From Caballeronia sp. (GTDB lineage Bacteria > Pseudomonadota > Gammaproteobacteria > Burkholderiales > Burkholderiaceae), in the NCBI RefSeq assembly GCF_028292365.1, contig NZ_JAQGMM010000518.1, positions 1 to 54,833 on the forward strand: 54,833 nucleotides of DNA, in the 5' to 3' direction. The notes below the pieces were generated by a model. It did not search any database. It was not told the origin of the DNA and saw only the letters and a list, made by a program, of their open reading frames with translations. The translations under genes were made by a program, and so were the position numbers. This document shows positions 43,348 through 52,747 of this stretch, in pieces. Position 1 is the first letter of the stretch, and every line of letters starts with the position of its first letter.

Positions 43348-43404
43348 ATGGGGCGCATTGACTGCGCCCCGCCTGAGTGGTTCGTGTGCGGGCGGGACGA
43401 GTAG
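43348..43404 (+). CDS. Possible 18-residue leader ORF with consensus ribosome site
   Basis: TAAGGAGGTGA (43328-43338), a full-length match to the anti-Shine-Dalgarno partner, lies 9 bases before an ATG opening a short frame (M-G-R-I-D-C-A-P-P-E-W-F-V-C-G-R-D-E) that ends 47 bases before the LysR ATG. The first codons are folded into the GC hairpin at 43350-43370. Such a strong site before so short a frame suggests a leader peptide or translation-controlled element; coincidence remains possible. Confidence 0.3.
   Translation: MGRIDCAPPEWFVCGRDE
43350..43370. terminator. GC hairpin after UbiD gene, possible terminator or attenuator
   Basis: Perfect 8-bp stem GGGGCGCA / TGCGCCCC with a 5-base loop, 47 bases after the ubiD-type stop. 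No T-run follows, so Rho-independent termination is doubtful; it may partly separate the catabolic operon from the LysR gene. Confidence 0.45.
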
Positions 43405-43451
43405 AATTCACCTACGCTCGGATTGTCCGATATACGAAGGAAAAGTCGCAG

Positions 43452-44360
43452 ATGAATTTGTCCCTCAAGCAGCTCAAGGTTTTTCTCGGTGTTGCCAACG
43501 CATCCAGCTTCACCAAGACCGCGCAGAGCATGCACCTGAGCCAGGCCGCGCTCAGCGCCATCATCCGCGAGCTTGAAACGCAATTGCAGTGCCGCTTGCT
43601 CGAACGGACCACGCGCACGGTGGCGCTGACCGATGCGGGCCGGATGTTTTTTCCGACCGCGGTCAAGATCGTGGAGACCCTCGAAAAATCGGTGATCGAG
43701 TTGAACGAACTGGGCCGCCAGAAGCAGGCTTCCCTGCTGCTCGGATGCACCCCGATGATCGCCGCGAGCTTGATGCCCCCAGTTCTGGCCCGCTTCGCAC
43801 AAGCGCATCCTCAATCGCAGATCGAACTCGTCGACCGGCCACCGTCAGAATTGCACCGGATGGTGGAGGAAGGCGACCTGGATGCGGCGTTTGGCATCTT
43901 CTTCTCCCAGCTCTCGGGAATCGACCGTGTTCCGCTGTTTCCCGTGCAGCTGGTGGCGGTTTCGGCGCTGGACAACGCCAAGCTGGGCCATGCCACTCAG
44001 GGTAACTGGCGTGCGCTGGAGGGGCTGCCGCTGATTACGTTGCCGAAGGACAACCCCTTGCAAAGACTGATCGAGGCGACCCTTGCCAAGGAAGAGGTGA
44101 CCTCTGGAAAGCGCATCGTGGTCGCTCATATGCAGACGGCGATCGCCATGGCGCACGCAGGGCTCGGCGTCGCCGTCATGCCCTCGTTCTGCGAACATAT
44201 TTGTCAGCACTATCAAGTGCGCGTCGACCAGATGCATCCCCCAGTCGAATTCTCGTTTTATCGCATCACGCGCGCCGGCCGCGGTGAGCTCACCGTGCTC
44301 GATCAATTCAGCGAAATGTTCGCTCAAGCCGCACAAAAGCGCCCCGTTGGTGATGCTTAA
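43452..44360 (+). CDS. LysR-family regulator, likely of the catabolic island
   Basis: 302 residues from ATG 43452. HTH domain LKVFLGVANASSFTKTAQSMHLSQAALSAIIRELE..LLERTTR (residues 7-53), effector domain with LLLGCTPMIAASLMPPVLARF and MAHAGLGVAVMPSF. Resembles CbbR/YnfL-style members that sense small acids. A TCGGA-ttg-TCCGA dyad (43418-43430) just before the start may serve autoregulation. Same direction as, and 149 bp after, the catabolic operon, so the natural regulator candidate for the 19-base motif sites. Confidence 0.9.
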   Translation: MNLSLKQLKVFLGVANASSFTKTAQSMHLSQAALSAIIRELETQLQCRLLERTTRTVALTDAGRMFFPTAVKIVETLEKSVIELNELGRQKQASLLLGCTPMIAASLMPPVLARFAQAHPQSQIELVDRPPSELHRMVEEGDLDAAFGIFFSQLSGIDRVPLFPVQLVAVSALDNAKLGHATQGNWRALEGLPLITLPKDNPLQRLIEATLAKEEVTSGKRIVVAHMQTAIAMAHAGLGVAVMPSFCEHICQHYQVRVDQMHPPVEFSFYRITRAGRGELTVLDQFSEMFAQAAQKRPVGDA

Positions 44361-44565
44361 GGGCGGTGTCAACGTACCGGCAGCGGCCGTCCGACCGTCG
44401 CGCCAAGCGACAAATCTGGCAGCGAGCTGTTTGCGATAAAGCGAAGCGCGCAGCAGACGCCTCGTGAGCGCGAAATGCTGTCGGATCGACCCGAAGCACG
44501 AGCGACTTTGTCCGGCATCCCGGCTTTGGCCACTGGCTAGCTTCCCAACCGGCATGCATTCGACG

Positions 44566-46161
44566 CTATTCAACGCGAGGCGGAGTTTCGAATGAATGAA
44601 ATGGCACAGGGCTAGGCAATGTCCACTCCAGACCTTCGGCGCCGTCCCACGGCTTCACCCCGGCCCGCACGTGCCCGGTCCCGCGGTAGGTCGGCAACGC
44701 CACCCAAAACAGAAAGTAAACCTGCAGAAGGCCGAAACCAAATGCGCCGATCGTAGCGATCTGATTGAAGTCCGTGAACTGCGCCGGATAGTCGGCATAG
44801 CGTCGAGGCATGCCGGCCAGTCCCAGGAAATGCATCGGGAAAAACGCGACGTTGAAGAAGATCAGCGATCCCCAGAAGTGAATCTTGCCGCGCAACTCGT
44901 TATACATGTAGCCGGTCCATTTCGGCGCCCAGTAGTACCAGCCGGCAAAGATACTAAAGAGCGACCCGGCCACCATCACGTAATGAAAATGCGCGACGAT
45001 GTAATAGGTGCCGTGCAACGCAACGTTCAACGGCGCCATGGCGAGCGTCACGCCTGTCAGACCCCCTACGACAAACACAAAGATGAACCCCATTGCGAAG
45101 AGCATGGGCGTTTCAAACGTGAGCGAACCTTGCCACATGGTCGCAATCCAGTTGAACACTTTCACGCCGGTCGGCACGGCGATGATCATCGTTGCGTACA
45201 TGAAAAACAGCTGTCCGGTCACAGGCATGCCGGTAACGAACATGTGATGCGCCCAGACCATGAAAGAGAGGATGCCAATGGACGACGTTGCGTACACCAT
45301 CGATGCATAACCAAATAATGGCTTGCGGGAAAATGCCGGTATCACCTGTGAAATCATCCCGAAGCCCGGCAGGATCATGACGTAGACCTCGGGGTGACCG
45401 AAGAACCAGAATATGTGCTGGTACAGGACCGGATCGCCACCGCCCGACGCATTGAAAAACGACGTGCCGAAGTGCCGGTCAAACAGGAGCATGGTTACCG
45501 CGCCGGCCAGCACGGGCATGATTGCGATCAGCAAAAATGAGGTAATGAGCCAGGTCCACGCGAACATGGGCATCTTCATCAACGTCATGCCGGGCGCGCG
45601 CATGTTGAGGATGGTTACGATGATATTGATCGCGCCCATGATGGAAGAAGCGCCGGCCAGGTGAATCGCGAAGATCGACAGGTCCATTCCAGGGCCCATC
45701 TGCGTGGACAGCGGCGCATACATGGTCCAGCCCGCGGCCGGCGCGCCGCCGGGTACCCAGAACGAGCCGATCAATAACACGCTGGACACGGGCAGGAGCC
45801 AGAAGCTCAAATTGTTCATCCGGGCGAACGCCATATCGGAAGCACCGATCTGCAGCGGAATCATCCAGTTGGCAAGGCCAACGAAAGCAGGCATGACCGC
45901 CCCGAAGATCATGATGAGCCCATGCTCGGTGGACAACTGGTTGAAGAACTCCGGCCGCATGATCTGGAGCCCGGGCTCGAACAATTCCGCTCGAATCATC
46001 AGCGCCATCACGCCGCCAATCATCAGGTTGGTGATCGAGAACAGCAGATACAGCGTGCCGATGTCCTTGTGATTTGTTGCCAGCAACCATCGACGCCAGC
46101 CGGCTGGAATAGCGTGTGCATCATGGTGTTCGACATCAGGGTGTGAAGTGACATCACTCAT
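44566..46161 (-). CDS. ctaD: Cytochrome c oxidase subunit I (aa3-type), orphan
   Basis: 531 residues, 12 membrane helices. Haem/copper ligands: His in [10 protein letters not shown] (low-spin haem, about 80), [14 protein letters not shown] (CuB His crosslinked to Tyr, plus proton-channel Glu), WAHHMF (two CuB His), and HFHYVM (haem a3 and a His). K-channel region PTGVKVFNW and D-channel entry region are present, so it should be catalytically competent as the type A1 subunit. No subunit II, III, CtaA/B or CtaG genes flank it, which is unusual; it needs partners encoded elsewhere. Separated by 205 bp from the convergent LysR gene. Confidence 0.92.
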   Translation of the reverse strand: MSDVTSHPDVEHHDAHAIPAGWRRWLLATNHKDIGTLYLLFSITNLMIGGVMALMIRAELFEPGLQIMRPEFFNQLSTEHGLIMIFGAVMPAFVGLANWMIPLQIGASDMAFARMNNLSFWLLPVSSVLLIGSFWVPGGAPAAGWTMYAPLSTQMGPGMDLSIFAIHLAGASSIMGAINIIVTILNMRAPGMTLMKMPMFAWTWLITSFLLIAIMPVLAGAVTMLLFDRHFGTSFFNASGGGDPVLYQHIFWFFGHPEVYVMILPGFGMISQVIPAFSRKPLFGYASMVYATSSIGILSFMVWAHHMFVTGMPVTGQLFFMYATMIIAVPTGVKVFNWIATMWQGSLTFETPMLFAMGFIFVFVVGGLTGVTLAMAPLNVALHGTYYIVAHFHYVMVAGSLFSIFAGWYYWAPKWTGYMYNELRGKIHFWGSLIFFNVAFFPMHFLGLAGMPRRYADYPAQFTDFNQIATIGAFGFGLLQVYFLFWVALPTYRGTGHVRAGVKPWDGAEGLEWTLPSPVPFHSFETPPRVE

Positions 46162-46240
46162 TTTTATACATGATCCGAAGTTGGCGAAACAATCGAGAGA
46201 GCGCGCGCTTCAAACGAGCGTGTTGATCTGGGTGTTTGCG

Positions 46241-47143
46241 CTAGCGGCCAAGCAACGCTGCGCAGGCGACAAGGGCGTCATTGGCTGACAGACGGCGAGC
46301 GAGTTCCGGCGGAATGACGAGCGGCAAGCGCAGCGTCGCGTTCACCCATCCGATCCGGTGCGCGAGCCACTTTGCGGGAAGAGGATTCGTGTCGGCCACG
46401 AGGAAAGCATAGAGCGGCCGCAAGCTGTCATCGATCCGCGCAGCGTCTCTCGTGTCGCCTCGACGGAGCGCGTCGCACATGGCGCGAACCGCGGAGGGCG
46501 CAACATTCGCCGCCACCGAAATGACACCCGCGCCGCCCGCGGCCATCAGGGCGAAGGCCGTCGAATCATCGCCGCTGACAATCTGGAATCCAACGTCGAC
46601 AGCATGCAGGAGGCGCTCTGCGCGACGCAGGTCGCCCGTGGCGTCCTTCAGGCCAATGATGTTCGGATGCGCGGCCAACTCCACGATCAGACTCTCGCCA
46701 AGCGTGACACCCGTACGCTGTGGGACGTCATAGAGGATGACCGGCGTGTCGGTCGCTTCAGCCACTGCAACGAAATGACGCTGCAACCCTGCAGGATTGG
46801 GCCGGTTGTAGTAAGGCGTCAGGCAGAGAATGGCGTCGACCTGCTCGTTCGCGGCCTCTTTCGCCAATTCACAGGCGACCTGCGTGGACGGTGACCCAAC
46901 GCCGGCAATCACCGGAATCCTGCCTTCGGAACAAAGGACTGCAGCGCGATACAACCGCACATGTTCTTTGATTGAGAGCGTGGGTCCTTCCCCTGTAGTC
47001 GATGCAACCACGATCGCGCTGGTGCCGGCGTTCACATGCAGGTCGACGAGCCGTTCGAACGCAGGAAAATCGATCTTCTCATCAGGGGTCATTGGCGTGA
47101 GCAACGCGACGATTGATCCCTGCAGCAAGGGCGAATCTGTCAT
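46241..47143 (-). CDS. dapA: DapA-family aldolase (4-hydroxy-tetrahydrodipicolinate synthase-like)
   Basis: 300 residues from ATG 47143 (AGGAG eight bases upstream); the longer frame to 47230 only reads the neighbour's repeat region. Class I aldolase marks: STTGEGPTLS (about 44-53), CLTPYYNRP with the catalytic Tyr (about 105-113), LYDVPQRTG (about 136) and Schiff-base Lys in IIGLKDATGD (about 164). The family includes lysine biosynthesis DapA and many sugar-acid or 2-oxoacid lyases. It is translationally coupled (ATGA) to a PLP aminotransferase, not to lysine genes, so the biosynthetic role is not assured. Confidence 0.85.
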   Translation of the reverse strand: MTDSPLLQGSIVALLTPMTPDEKIDFPAFERLVDLHVNAGTSAIVVASTTGEGPTLSIKEHVRLYRAAVLCSEGRIPVIAGVGSPSTQVACELAKEAANEQVDAILCLTPYYNRPNPAGLQRHFVAVAEATDTPVILYDVPQRTGVTLGESLIVELAAHPNIIGLKDATGDLRRAERLLHAVDVGFQIVSGDDSTAFALMAAGGAGVISVAANVAPSAVRAMCDALRRGDTRDAARIDDSLRPLYAFLVADTNPLPAKWLAHRIGWVNATLRLPLVIPPELARRLSANDALVACAALLGR

Positions 47144-48417
47144 GGCAATTGCTCCTGCCGCGGAATCTGATTTGATGCGTGAGTTGATGCGTGAGTTGAT
47201 GCGTGATTTGATGCACCAAGGCTCTCCCATCGAATACAGCGCGCCAGGCGCCGGATGCCCTCCCCGATCTGCTCGGCGGATGCGCTGGCAAACGACAACC
47301 GCAAACGCGTGTGCGCTGGCTGCCCGGTATAAAACGCTGCTCCGGGGACGTAAGCCACGCCGTGTTCATCTATCGCGTTGCGCAAGATTGCCGCTGTGTC
47401 CACGAACGGAAGGTCGGCCCAATAGAACATGCCGCCCTCGGGATGCATCGCGTTGAACGGCGTGCCGCTTAGTTCCGCTTTGATCGCGCGCTGCATCGCA
47501 CGCGCCTGGTTTTCATAGAAGCTTCGCATGCGGTTAAGGGCCGGTTCGAGAGAACCCGCCCTGAGGTAATGAAACGCCGTAAGCTGCGACAACGTCGACG
47601 TGTGCGTGTCGCTCAATTGCTTGGCGACGACCACATGACGCAAGAATTCTGCCGGAGCCGACAGCCATGCGAGCCGAAGCCCGGGCGCGAGTATTTTCGA
47701 AAAGCTCGCCAGATGAACCACCCACTGGCGCTCTTCATCATTGGCCAATGCCAACAGCGTCGGCGGAGGCGGTTCGCGGAAATAGAGTTCCCCGTATGCA
47801 TCGTCTTCGACAATGTAGAAACGGTGGATCCTCGCCAGCGCCAGCACCTGCTTTCGACGCCGCAAAGACATCACATAGCCCGTCGGATTCGCAAAGTTCG
47901 GAATCAGATACAACAACTTCGGCCGATGCCGAACGATCATTTCTTCCAGTTCTTCGACCTTCACGCCTTCATGATCCGTCGGCACGGGCAGCACGTCAGC
48001 GCCTTGAAACTGGAAGGTTTGCAGCGCACCCAAATACGTCGGCGTCTCGACCGCAACGCGGTCGCCCGGATCGACCAGCACGCGTGTGATCAGATCGATT
48101 GCCTGCTGAGATCCCGTTGTAATGAGAAGATCTGATGCGTCGAGCTTCATGCCCTTTGTCCTGGCACGCTGGGCAATCAATTCCCTTAGCGGCTCATAAC
48201 CTTCGCTATTGCCGTACTGAAACGAAGTCGCCAGCGAAGAGATAAGTGCGCGCTCTGTCGCTCCTCGCACACCGTTCAAATCGAGGGCGGCCGCGCTCGG
48301 GAAACCACCGGCAAGTGAAATGACGTCAGGCCGGGACAACAGTGAAAACAACTCACGAATAGCCGACGGTTGAACGCGATTCACCGCGTTCGCGTAATGT
48401 GAAGTTTGGATAGTCAA
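47140..48417 (-). CDS. PLP-dependent aminotransferase (LysN/2-aminoadipate type)
   Basis: 425 residues if started at TTG 48417, the point where conserved family sequence begins (SHYANAVNRVQPSAIRELF); the frame stays open to 48696 and GTG 48441 is possible too, but those extensions overlap the divergent promoter. PLP-fold marks: LAGGFPS, GSQQAIDLITRVLVDPGD, YLIPNFANPTGYVMS, VEDDAYGELYF and PLP Lys in SFSKILAPGLRLAW. C-terminus carries a HAST-HAST-HASN tandem (from a 12-base DNA repeat). Probably transaminates amino acids/2-oxo acids; paired with the DapA-family gene and divergent from a MocR regulator. Confidence 0.85.
   Translation of the reverse strand: MTIQTSHYANAVNRVQPSAIRELFSLLSRPDVISLAGGFPSAAALDLNGVRGATERALISSLATSFQYGNSEGYEPLRELIAQRARTKGMKLDASDLLITTGSQQAIDLITRVLVDPGDRVAVETPTYLGALQTFQFQGADVLPVPTDHEGVKVEELEEMIVRHRPKLLYLIPNFANPTGYVMSLRRRKQVLALARIHRFYIVEDDAYGELYFREPPPPTLLALANDEERQWVVHLASFSKILAPGLRLAWLSAPAEFLRHVVVAKQLSDTHTSTLSQLTAFHYLRAGSLEPALNRMRSFYENQARAMQRAIKAELSGTPFNAMHPEGGMFYWADLPFVDTAAILRNAIDEHGVAYVPGAAFYTGQPAHTRLRLSFASASAEQIGEGIRRLARCIRWESLGASNHASTHASTHASNQIPRQEQLP
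47171..47218. repeat. Four tandem 12-base units inside the aminotransferase 3' end
   Basis: Units TTTGATGCGTGA, GTTGATGCGTGA, GTTGATGCGTGA and TTTGATGCACCA follow each other without gaps. They add HAST-type tetrapeptides to the aminotransferase C-terminus and lie 28 bases upstream of the coupled DapA start. Unit number could vary by slippage without breaking the frame. Confidence 0.8.
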
Positions 48418-48598
48418 TTCGAGAAATTTTCCGATAATCACGTACAGATGATCTGGAGAGCGGACAATCCGTCCCGGTGCGCTTACACGACGACGCTTTC
48501 CTTCTGATACGAAGCATAAGAAAATAGCTGGCGTTGCCATAGCAGCAGATGACGAGTTTTTAACGAAGCAGTTGTGCTGCGAGGGACATTGAAAAGCG

Positions 48599-50026
48599 AT
48601 GAACAGATACGAAACACTTGCCAACGCCATGGCCGCGGAAATTCGCTCGGGCAGCATTGCGGTCGGCTCGCGCATGCCCTCGTTGCGCCAGATCATCGCG
48701 CAACATGGCGTGAGTCAATCAACCGTGTTTCGCGCCTACTATCTGCTCGAAGAATGGGGTCTGGTCCGTGCTCAGGAACGCTCCGGTTACTACGTTGCGC
48801 CGGGTGCACGCGTTACTGCTGCACGAGCGCCTCGTACACCTTCGCTTGCTGAATCGAGTAAGGTCGACATCAGCGACCTGGTTTTTTCCGTGCTGGACGC
48901 GGCAAAAACGCCGGGCATTGTGCCGCTGGGCTCGGCCTTCCCCTCGCCGCTTCTTTTCCCGCTGCCCCGTCTTGCGAAGTCCCTCGCGCAGGCTGCACGG
49001 CTGATGAGCCCGTGGAGCACAGTCGTCGATCTGCCGCCGGGGAATGAACATCTGCGCCGCCAGATCGCCTTGCGTTACATGGGCATGGGCATATCGCAGC
49101 CCATGGAGGAGATCGTCGTCACCAACGGCGCGCTGGAGGCGTTGAACCTGTGCCTGATGGCGGTCACCCGGCCCGGCGACGTGGTCGCCGTCGAATCACC
49201 CGGCTTTTACGCCGCGCTCCAGGCTATTGAACGGCTCGATTTGCGGGCCGTTGAAATTCCGGTTGATCCTGTCACCGGTCTCGACCTTGACGCGCTCGCC
49301 GACGCGTTGAAGAAACATCCAATCCGCGCCTGCTGGTTCATGACGAATTTTCAGAATCCGACAGGGGTGACGCTCTCGCTTGAGAAGAAAAAAGCCCTTG
49401 TCGAATTGCTCGCAGAGCACGAGGTGCCGTTGATCGAAGACGATGTGTATGGCGAGTTGCACTTTCAGCCCGAGTATCCGTTGCCTGCGCTGGCATTCGA
49501 TAAAAAAGGGCTCGTCATGCACTGCAGCTCGTTTTCGAAGACGCTCGCACCGGGCTACAGGATCGGGTGGACATCCGCGGGACGATTCACGGACAAGGTT
49601 CAGCGGTTAAAGTTGATGACGACGCTATCGGCCAGCATTCCGGTCCAGGCCGGCATTGCCGATTATCTTCAGCATGGGGGTTACGACAAGCACCTTCGCA
49701 AGCTACGCGGCGCATTGAACCTGCAACTAGGCGAGATGGACAACGCTATCCGGCGCTGGCTACCCGAAGGAGTTCGGCGCACGCATCCGATCGGTGGGTA
49801 CTTTCTTTGGCTCGAACTTCCCGAAGCGATCGACGCTATGGAGTTGCATCGACTTGCAATTGAACAAGGCATCAGCCTTGCCCCAGGCCCGATCTTTTCT
49901 GCCACGCATGCATTCGAGCACTATGTGCGGATCAACTTCGGTCATCCGTGGAGTCCCAAGATTGACGACGCGATTCGCGTGCTGGGCGAGTTAATCACGC
50001 GCCCGTCGGTACGTGCCAAGCGATGA
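48599..50026 (+). CDS. MocR-family regulator (GntR HTH fused to aminotransferase fold)
   Basis: 475 residues. N-terminal winged helix (ETLANAMAAEIRSGSIAVGSRMPSLRQIIAQHGVSQSTVFRAYYLLEEWGLV, residues about 5-57) joined by a linker to an aminotransferase-like domain: TNGALEALNLCL (about 175), NFQNPTGVTLS, EDDVYGELHF and the PLP Lys in CSSFSKTLAPGYRIGW. MocR proteins bind PLP as effector or sensor and control divergent genes for amino-acid or vitamin B6 metabolism. The divergent aminotransferase-DapA operon, 181 bp away, is the obvious target. Confidence 0.93.
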   Translation: MNRYETLANAMAAEIRSGSIAVGSRMPSLRQIIAQHGVSQSTVFRAYYLLEEWGLVRAQERSGYYVAPGARVTAARAPRTPSLAESSKVDISDLVFSVLDAAKTPGIVPLGSAFPSPLLFPLPRLAKSLAQAARLMSPWSTVVDLPPGNEHLRRQIALRYMGMGISQPMEEIVVTNGALEALNLCLMAVTRPGDVVAVESPGFYAALQAIERLDLRAVEIPVDPVTGLDLDALADALKKHPIRACWFMTNFQNPTGVTLSLEKKKALVELLAEHEVPLIEDDVYGELHFQPEYPLPALAFDKKGLVMHCSSFSKTLAPGYRIGWTSAGRFTDKVQRLKLMTTLSASIPVQAGIADYLQHGGYDKHLRKLRGALNLQLGEMDNAIRRWLPEGVRRTHPIGGYFLWLELPEAIDAMELHRLAIEQGISLAPGPIFSATHAFEHYVRINFGHPWSPKIDDAIRVLGELITRPSVRAKR

Positions 50027-50056
50027 CGCTGCGCCATGAAACCACGTGGTGAAAAC

Positions 50057-50245
50057 TCAGTGCGCCACTGTTGACGCAAGCTGCGCGAGACCGAACAGGA
50101 GCGCACCAAATCCTCCAGCCAGTCCGATTGCAACCAGCGGTAAAAATGGCAGCTTTACCGCCGCCATATCGGCCTGATGCGACGCGCTTCTGCGGACGCC
50201 AAAAAAGCTCCACAGTACGATTCTCAGCATTCTCAGAAAAGCCAT
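50057..50245 (-). CDS. DUF2970 small inner-membrane protein
   Basis: 62 residues: AFLRMLRIVLWSFFGVRR at the N-terminus, then SASHQADMAAVKLP and a C-terminal membrane helix (VAIGLAGGFGALLFGLAQL). This is the DUF2970 pattern common in betaproteobacteria. Ribosome site GAGAGGTGA is 3-8 bases upstream of the ATG. Function unknown. It converges with the MocR gene (31 bp; a 10-base palindrome ACCACGTGGT lies in the gap at 50041-50050) and is divergent from cysI, 295 bp away; that gap has no recognisable element. Confidence 0.85.
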   Translation of the reverse strand: MAFLRMLRIVLWSFFGVRRSASHQADMAAVKLPFLPLVAIGLAGGFGALLFGLAQLASTVAH

Positions 50246-50540
50246 GACTCACCTCTCCCGGTTGACCAATGACAAAACATTTTCATTGATCCCATCATAG
50301 AAGGGCTAAGGCGCGCATAACAGCAGCAGTTGAATGAAGTTTCGTAGCAGCAGAAAGACGAATCAATCCCTCAGGTCCATTTGCTGGGATTGAGAATCTG
50401 CTACCCCGGATTCAACGCCATCTGCTTCTTGAACCCGACGCATAGCTCCCTTACCTTAAGCCACCGGCTCATGAGCATTCGCTCACCCATCTAAAACAAC
50501 ACGCTACCCCAATCGACAGGGTCGCAGGATAGTCCTGACC

Positions 50541-52334
50541 ATGTATCAATACACCGAATTCGACCGAGCTTTCGTGCGCAGTCGCGCTGCGCAATTCCGC
50601 GACCAGATCGAGCGGTGGCAAAGCGGCAAGCTGAGCGAAGACGACTTCCGGCCGCTTCGCCTGCAGAACGGCTGGTATGTTCAACGCCATGCGCCCATGC
50701 TGCGCGTGGCGGTGCCATACGGCGAGTTATCAAGCGCTCAGCTTCGCGTGCTGGCACGGGTAGCGCGTGAGTACGATGAACCCGAAGCGGAGGTATATAG
50801 GCTCGCGTCGGAGGCACAACGCAAGCTCGGCACCGTTCACCTTCCCACCCACTACGCCCATTTCACCACGCGCACGAATGTCCAGTTCAACTGGATCCCG
50901 CTGTCGAAGGCGGCCGACGTGATGGACCTCCTGGCGAGCGCGGACATGCACGGCATCCAGACCAGCGGCAATTGCATTCGCAACATCTCCTGCGATGAAC
51001 GCGCAGGTGTCGCGCCCGATGAAGTCGCCGATCCACGGCCCTTCGCGGAAATCATGCGCCAATGGACGACGCTGCACCCTGAATTCGCCTTCCTGCCGCG
51101 CAAGTTCAAGATCGCCATGACTGGCGCGCCCGAGGACCGTGCTGCCACGGATTGGCACGACGTGGGCCTCCATTTGCTGCGCAACGACGCGGGCGAGCTG
51201 GGCTTTCGTGTGTCCGTCGGAGGAGGTATGGGCCGCACGCCCGTCATTGGAACCGTGATGCGAGAGTTCCTGCCGTGGAACCAGATCATGAATTACATCG
51301 AGGCGGTCGTGCGCGTCTACAACCAGTTCGGCCGTCGCGACAACAAGTACAAGGCACGCATCAAGATCCTGGTGAAGGCCGAGGGCCAGCGTTACATCGA
51401 GGAAGTCGAGGAGGAGTTCCGTCAGATCGTGGAACACGATGGCGGCCCGCATACGATCCCACGAGCCGAACTGGACCGCGTGAGCGCGTCCTTTCTTCCG
51501 CCAGCGCTGCCAGAGCGGCTCGAACATGCCACATCCGCGGATGCACTTGCCACGCTAAAGGAGCAAGCCGCGCTGCACCCGCTGTTTGAACGCTGGCTGC
51601 AGCGCAACGTCGCTCTGCATAAAGATCCGTCGATGCGGATTGTCACGCTCTCGTTCAAGCGGCTCCTCCAGGCGCCAGGCGACGCGTCAGCCGATCAGCT
51701 CGATCTGGTCGCCGGACTTAGCGACCGTTTTTCGGCGGGCGAAGCGCGCGTGACGCATACGCAGAATCTGGTGCTTCCTTGGGTGCACGTGGACGACCTG
51801 TTTCCGCTTTGGGAAGCAGCTCGTGACGCCGGTCTTGCAAGTGCGAATGTGCATCTTCTGACCGACATGATCGCGTGTCCGGGAGGCGACTTTTGCGCGT
51901 TGGCGAATGCACGCTCGATTCCGGTCGCCGAAGCTATTACCCAGCTCTACCAGGATCTCGACGAACTCAATGACATCGGAGAAATCGATCTCCATATCAG
52001 CGGCTGCATCAACTCGTGCGGCCACCACCATAGCGGTCATATAGGTATTCTCGGCGTCGATAAGGACGGCAAGGAGTGGTATCAGATCACGCTCGGAGGA
52101 TCGGACGGTTCGACCACGAGCGGCGCCGCGCAACCGGGCAAAGTAATCGGCCCCTCCTTCTCAGCACATGAAGTGCCCGAAGTGATCGACGCGGTCCTGT
52201 TGACGTACCTGTCCATCAGGCAAAGTATGGGCAGCAGGCGAGAACGCTTCATCGAGACGGTACGTCGCGTCGGACTAGATCCTTTCAAGGCGGCCGCGAA
52301 CGATGTGCGCAAGAGTGAGGAGCGAGTCGCATGA
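50541..52334 (+). CDS. cysI: Sulfite reductase hemoprotein subunit CysI
   Basis: 597 residues, twofold nitrite/sulfite-reductase architecture: FTTRTNVQFNWIPL and GNCIRNISCDERAG (first half), VSVGGGMGRTPVIG, HTQNLVLPWVH in the second half, and siroheme/[4Fe-4S] cysteines in CPGGDFCALANARS and SGCINSCGHHHSGHIG. Six-electron reduction of sulfite to sulfide in assimilatory cysteine synthesis; it takes electrons from a flavoprotein or ferredoxin encoded elsewhere. Overlaps the DUF934 gene by ATGA. Betaproteobacterial type, without an adjacent CysJ. Confidence 0.93.
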   Translation: MYQYTEFDRAFVRSRAAQFRDQIERWQSGKLSEDDFRPLRLQNGWYVQRHAPMLRVAVPYGELSSAQLRVLARVAREYDEPEAEVYRLASEAQRKLGTVHLPTHYAHFTTRTNVQFNWIPLSKAADVMDLLASADMHGIQTSGNCIRNISCDERAGVAPDEVADPRPFAEIMRQWTTLHPEFAFLPRKFKIAMTGAPEDRAATDWHDVGLHLLRNDAGELGFRVSVGGGMGRTPVIGTVMREFLPWNQIMNYIEAVVRVYNQFGRRDNKYKARIKILVKAEGQRYIEEVEEEFRQIVEHDGGPHTIPRAELDRVSASFLPPALPERLEHATSADALATLKEQAALHPLFERWLQRNVALHKDPSMRIVTLSFKRLLQAPGDASADQLDLVAGLSDRFSAGEARVTHTQNLVLPWVHVDDLFPLWEAARDAGLASANVHLLTDMIACPGGDFCALANARSIPVAEAITQLYQDLDELNDIGEIDLHISGCINSCGHHHSGHIGILGVDKDGKEWYQITLGGSDGSTTSGAAQPGKVIGPSFSAHEVPEVIDAVLLTYLSIRQSMGSRRERFIETVRRVGLDPFKAAANDVRKSEERVA

Positions 52335-52747
52335 CGAATGCCGCGCACATCAGGCTCCTTACAACACTTGAGCATTCACTGGACGCGGGTCAACAGGTTG
52401 TATCGCTCGCCAATGTTGAAGATCCGCTGACGTTGAAAGACAGGATTGACACTATCGAGCGCATTGAACTGCACTTCCCTCACTTCACTGACGGGCGCGC
52501 CTACAGTCAAGCTTATCTGCTACGCCGCCGGCTTGGTTTCAAAGGTGATTTGAGAGCGAAAGGCGACGTGCTGATCGACCAACTCGTCCAGATGGAACGT
52601 ACGGGGTTCTCCAGCGCCGTATTAAAAGAAGGCGTGGATCCGTCTGATGCCCAGCGGCAGTTCGAACGGTTTCTGGCGTTCTACCAGAGTGATGCTGTGA
52701 ATGAATCGCCGGTGCTGCATCGTCGTGCCTTGGGACCGCTGAAGTAG
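52331..52747 (+). CDS. DUF934 protein of the sulfite-reductase operon
   Basis: 138 residues: VVSLANVEDPLTLKDRIDTIERIELHFPHFTDGRAYSQAYLLRRRLGFKGDLRAKGDVLIDQLVQMERTGFSSAVL-type core, conserved FTDGRAYS and RLGF motifs. DUF934 proteins nearly always follow CysI in betaproteobacteria and are thought to aid it; the mechanism is unknown. Translationally coupled to cysI. 205 bp of unassigned sequence separate it from the convergent aldo/keto reductase. Confidence 0.9.
   Translation: MTNAAHIRLLTTLEHSLDAGQQVVSLANVEDPLTLKDRIDTIERIELHFPHFTDGRAYSQAYLLRRRLGFKGDLRAKGDVLIDQLVQMERTGFSSAVLKEGVDPSDAQRQFERFLAFYQSDAVNESPVLHRRALGPLK

Noticed and set aside
47171..47218. CRISPR-like repeat
   Set aside because: Units are 12 bases, contiguous and coding; no spacers.
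50041..50050. ACCACGTGGT palindrome between convergent MocR and DUF2970 genes
   Set aside because: A 10-base palindrome without loop is too short for a terminator, and convergent position makes a promoter operator unlikely.
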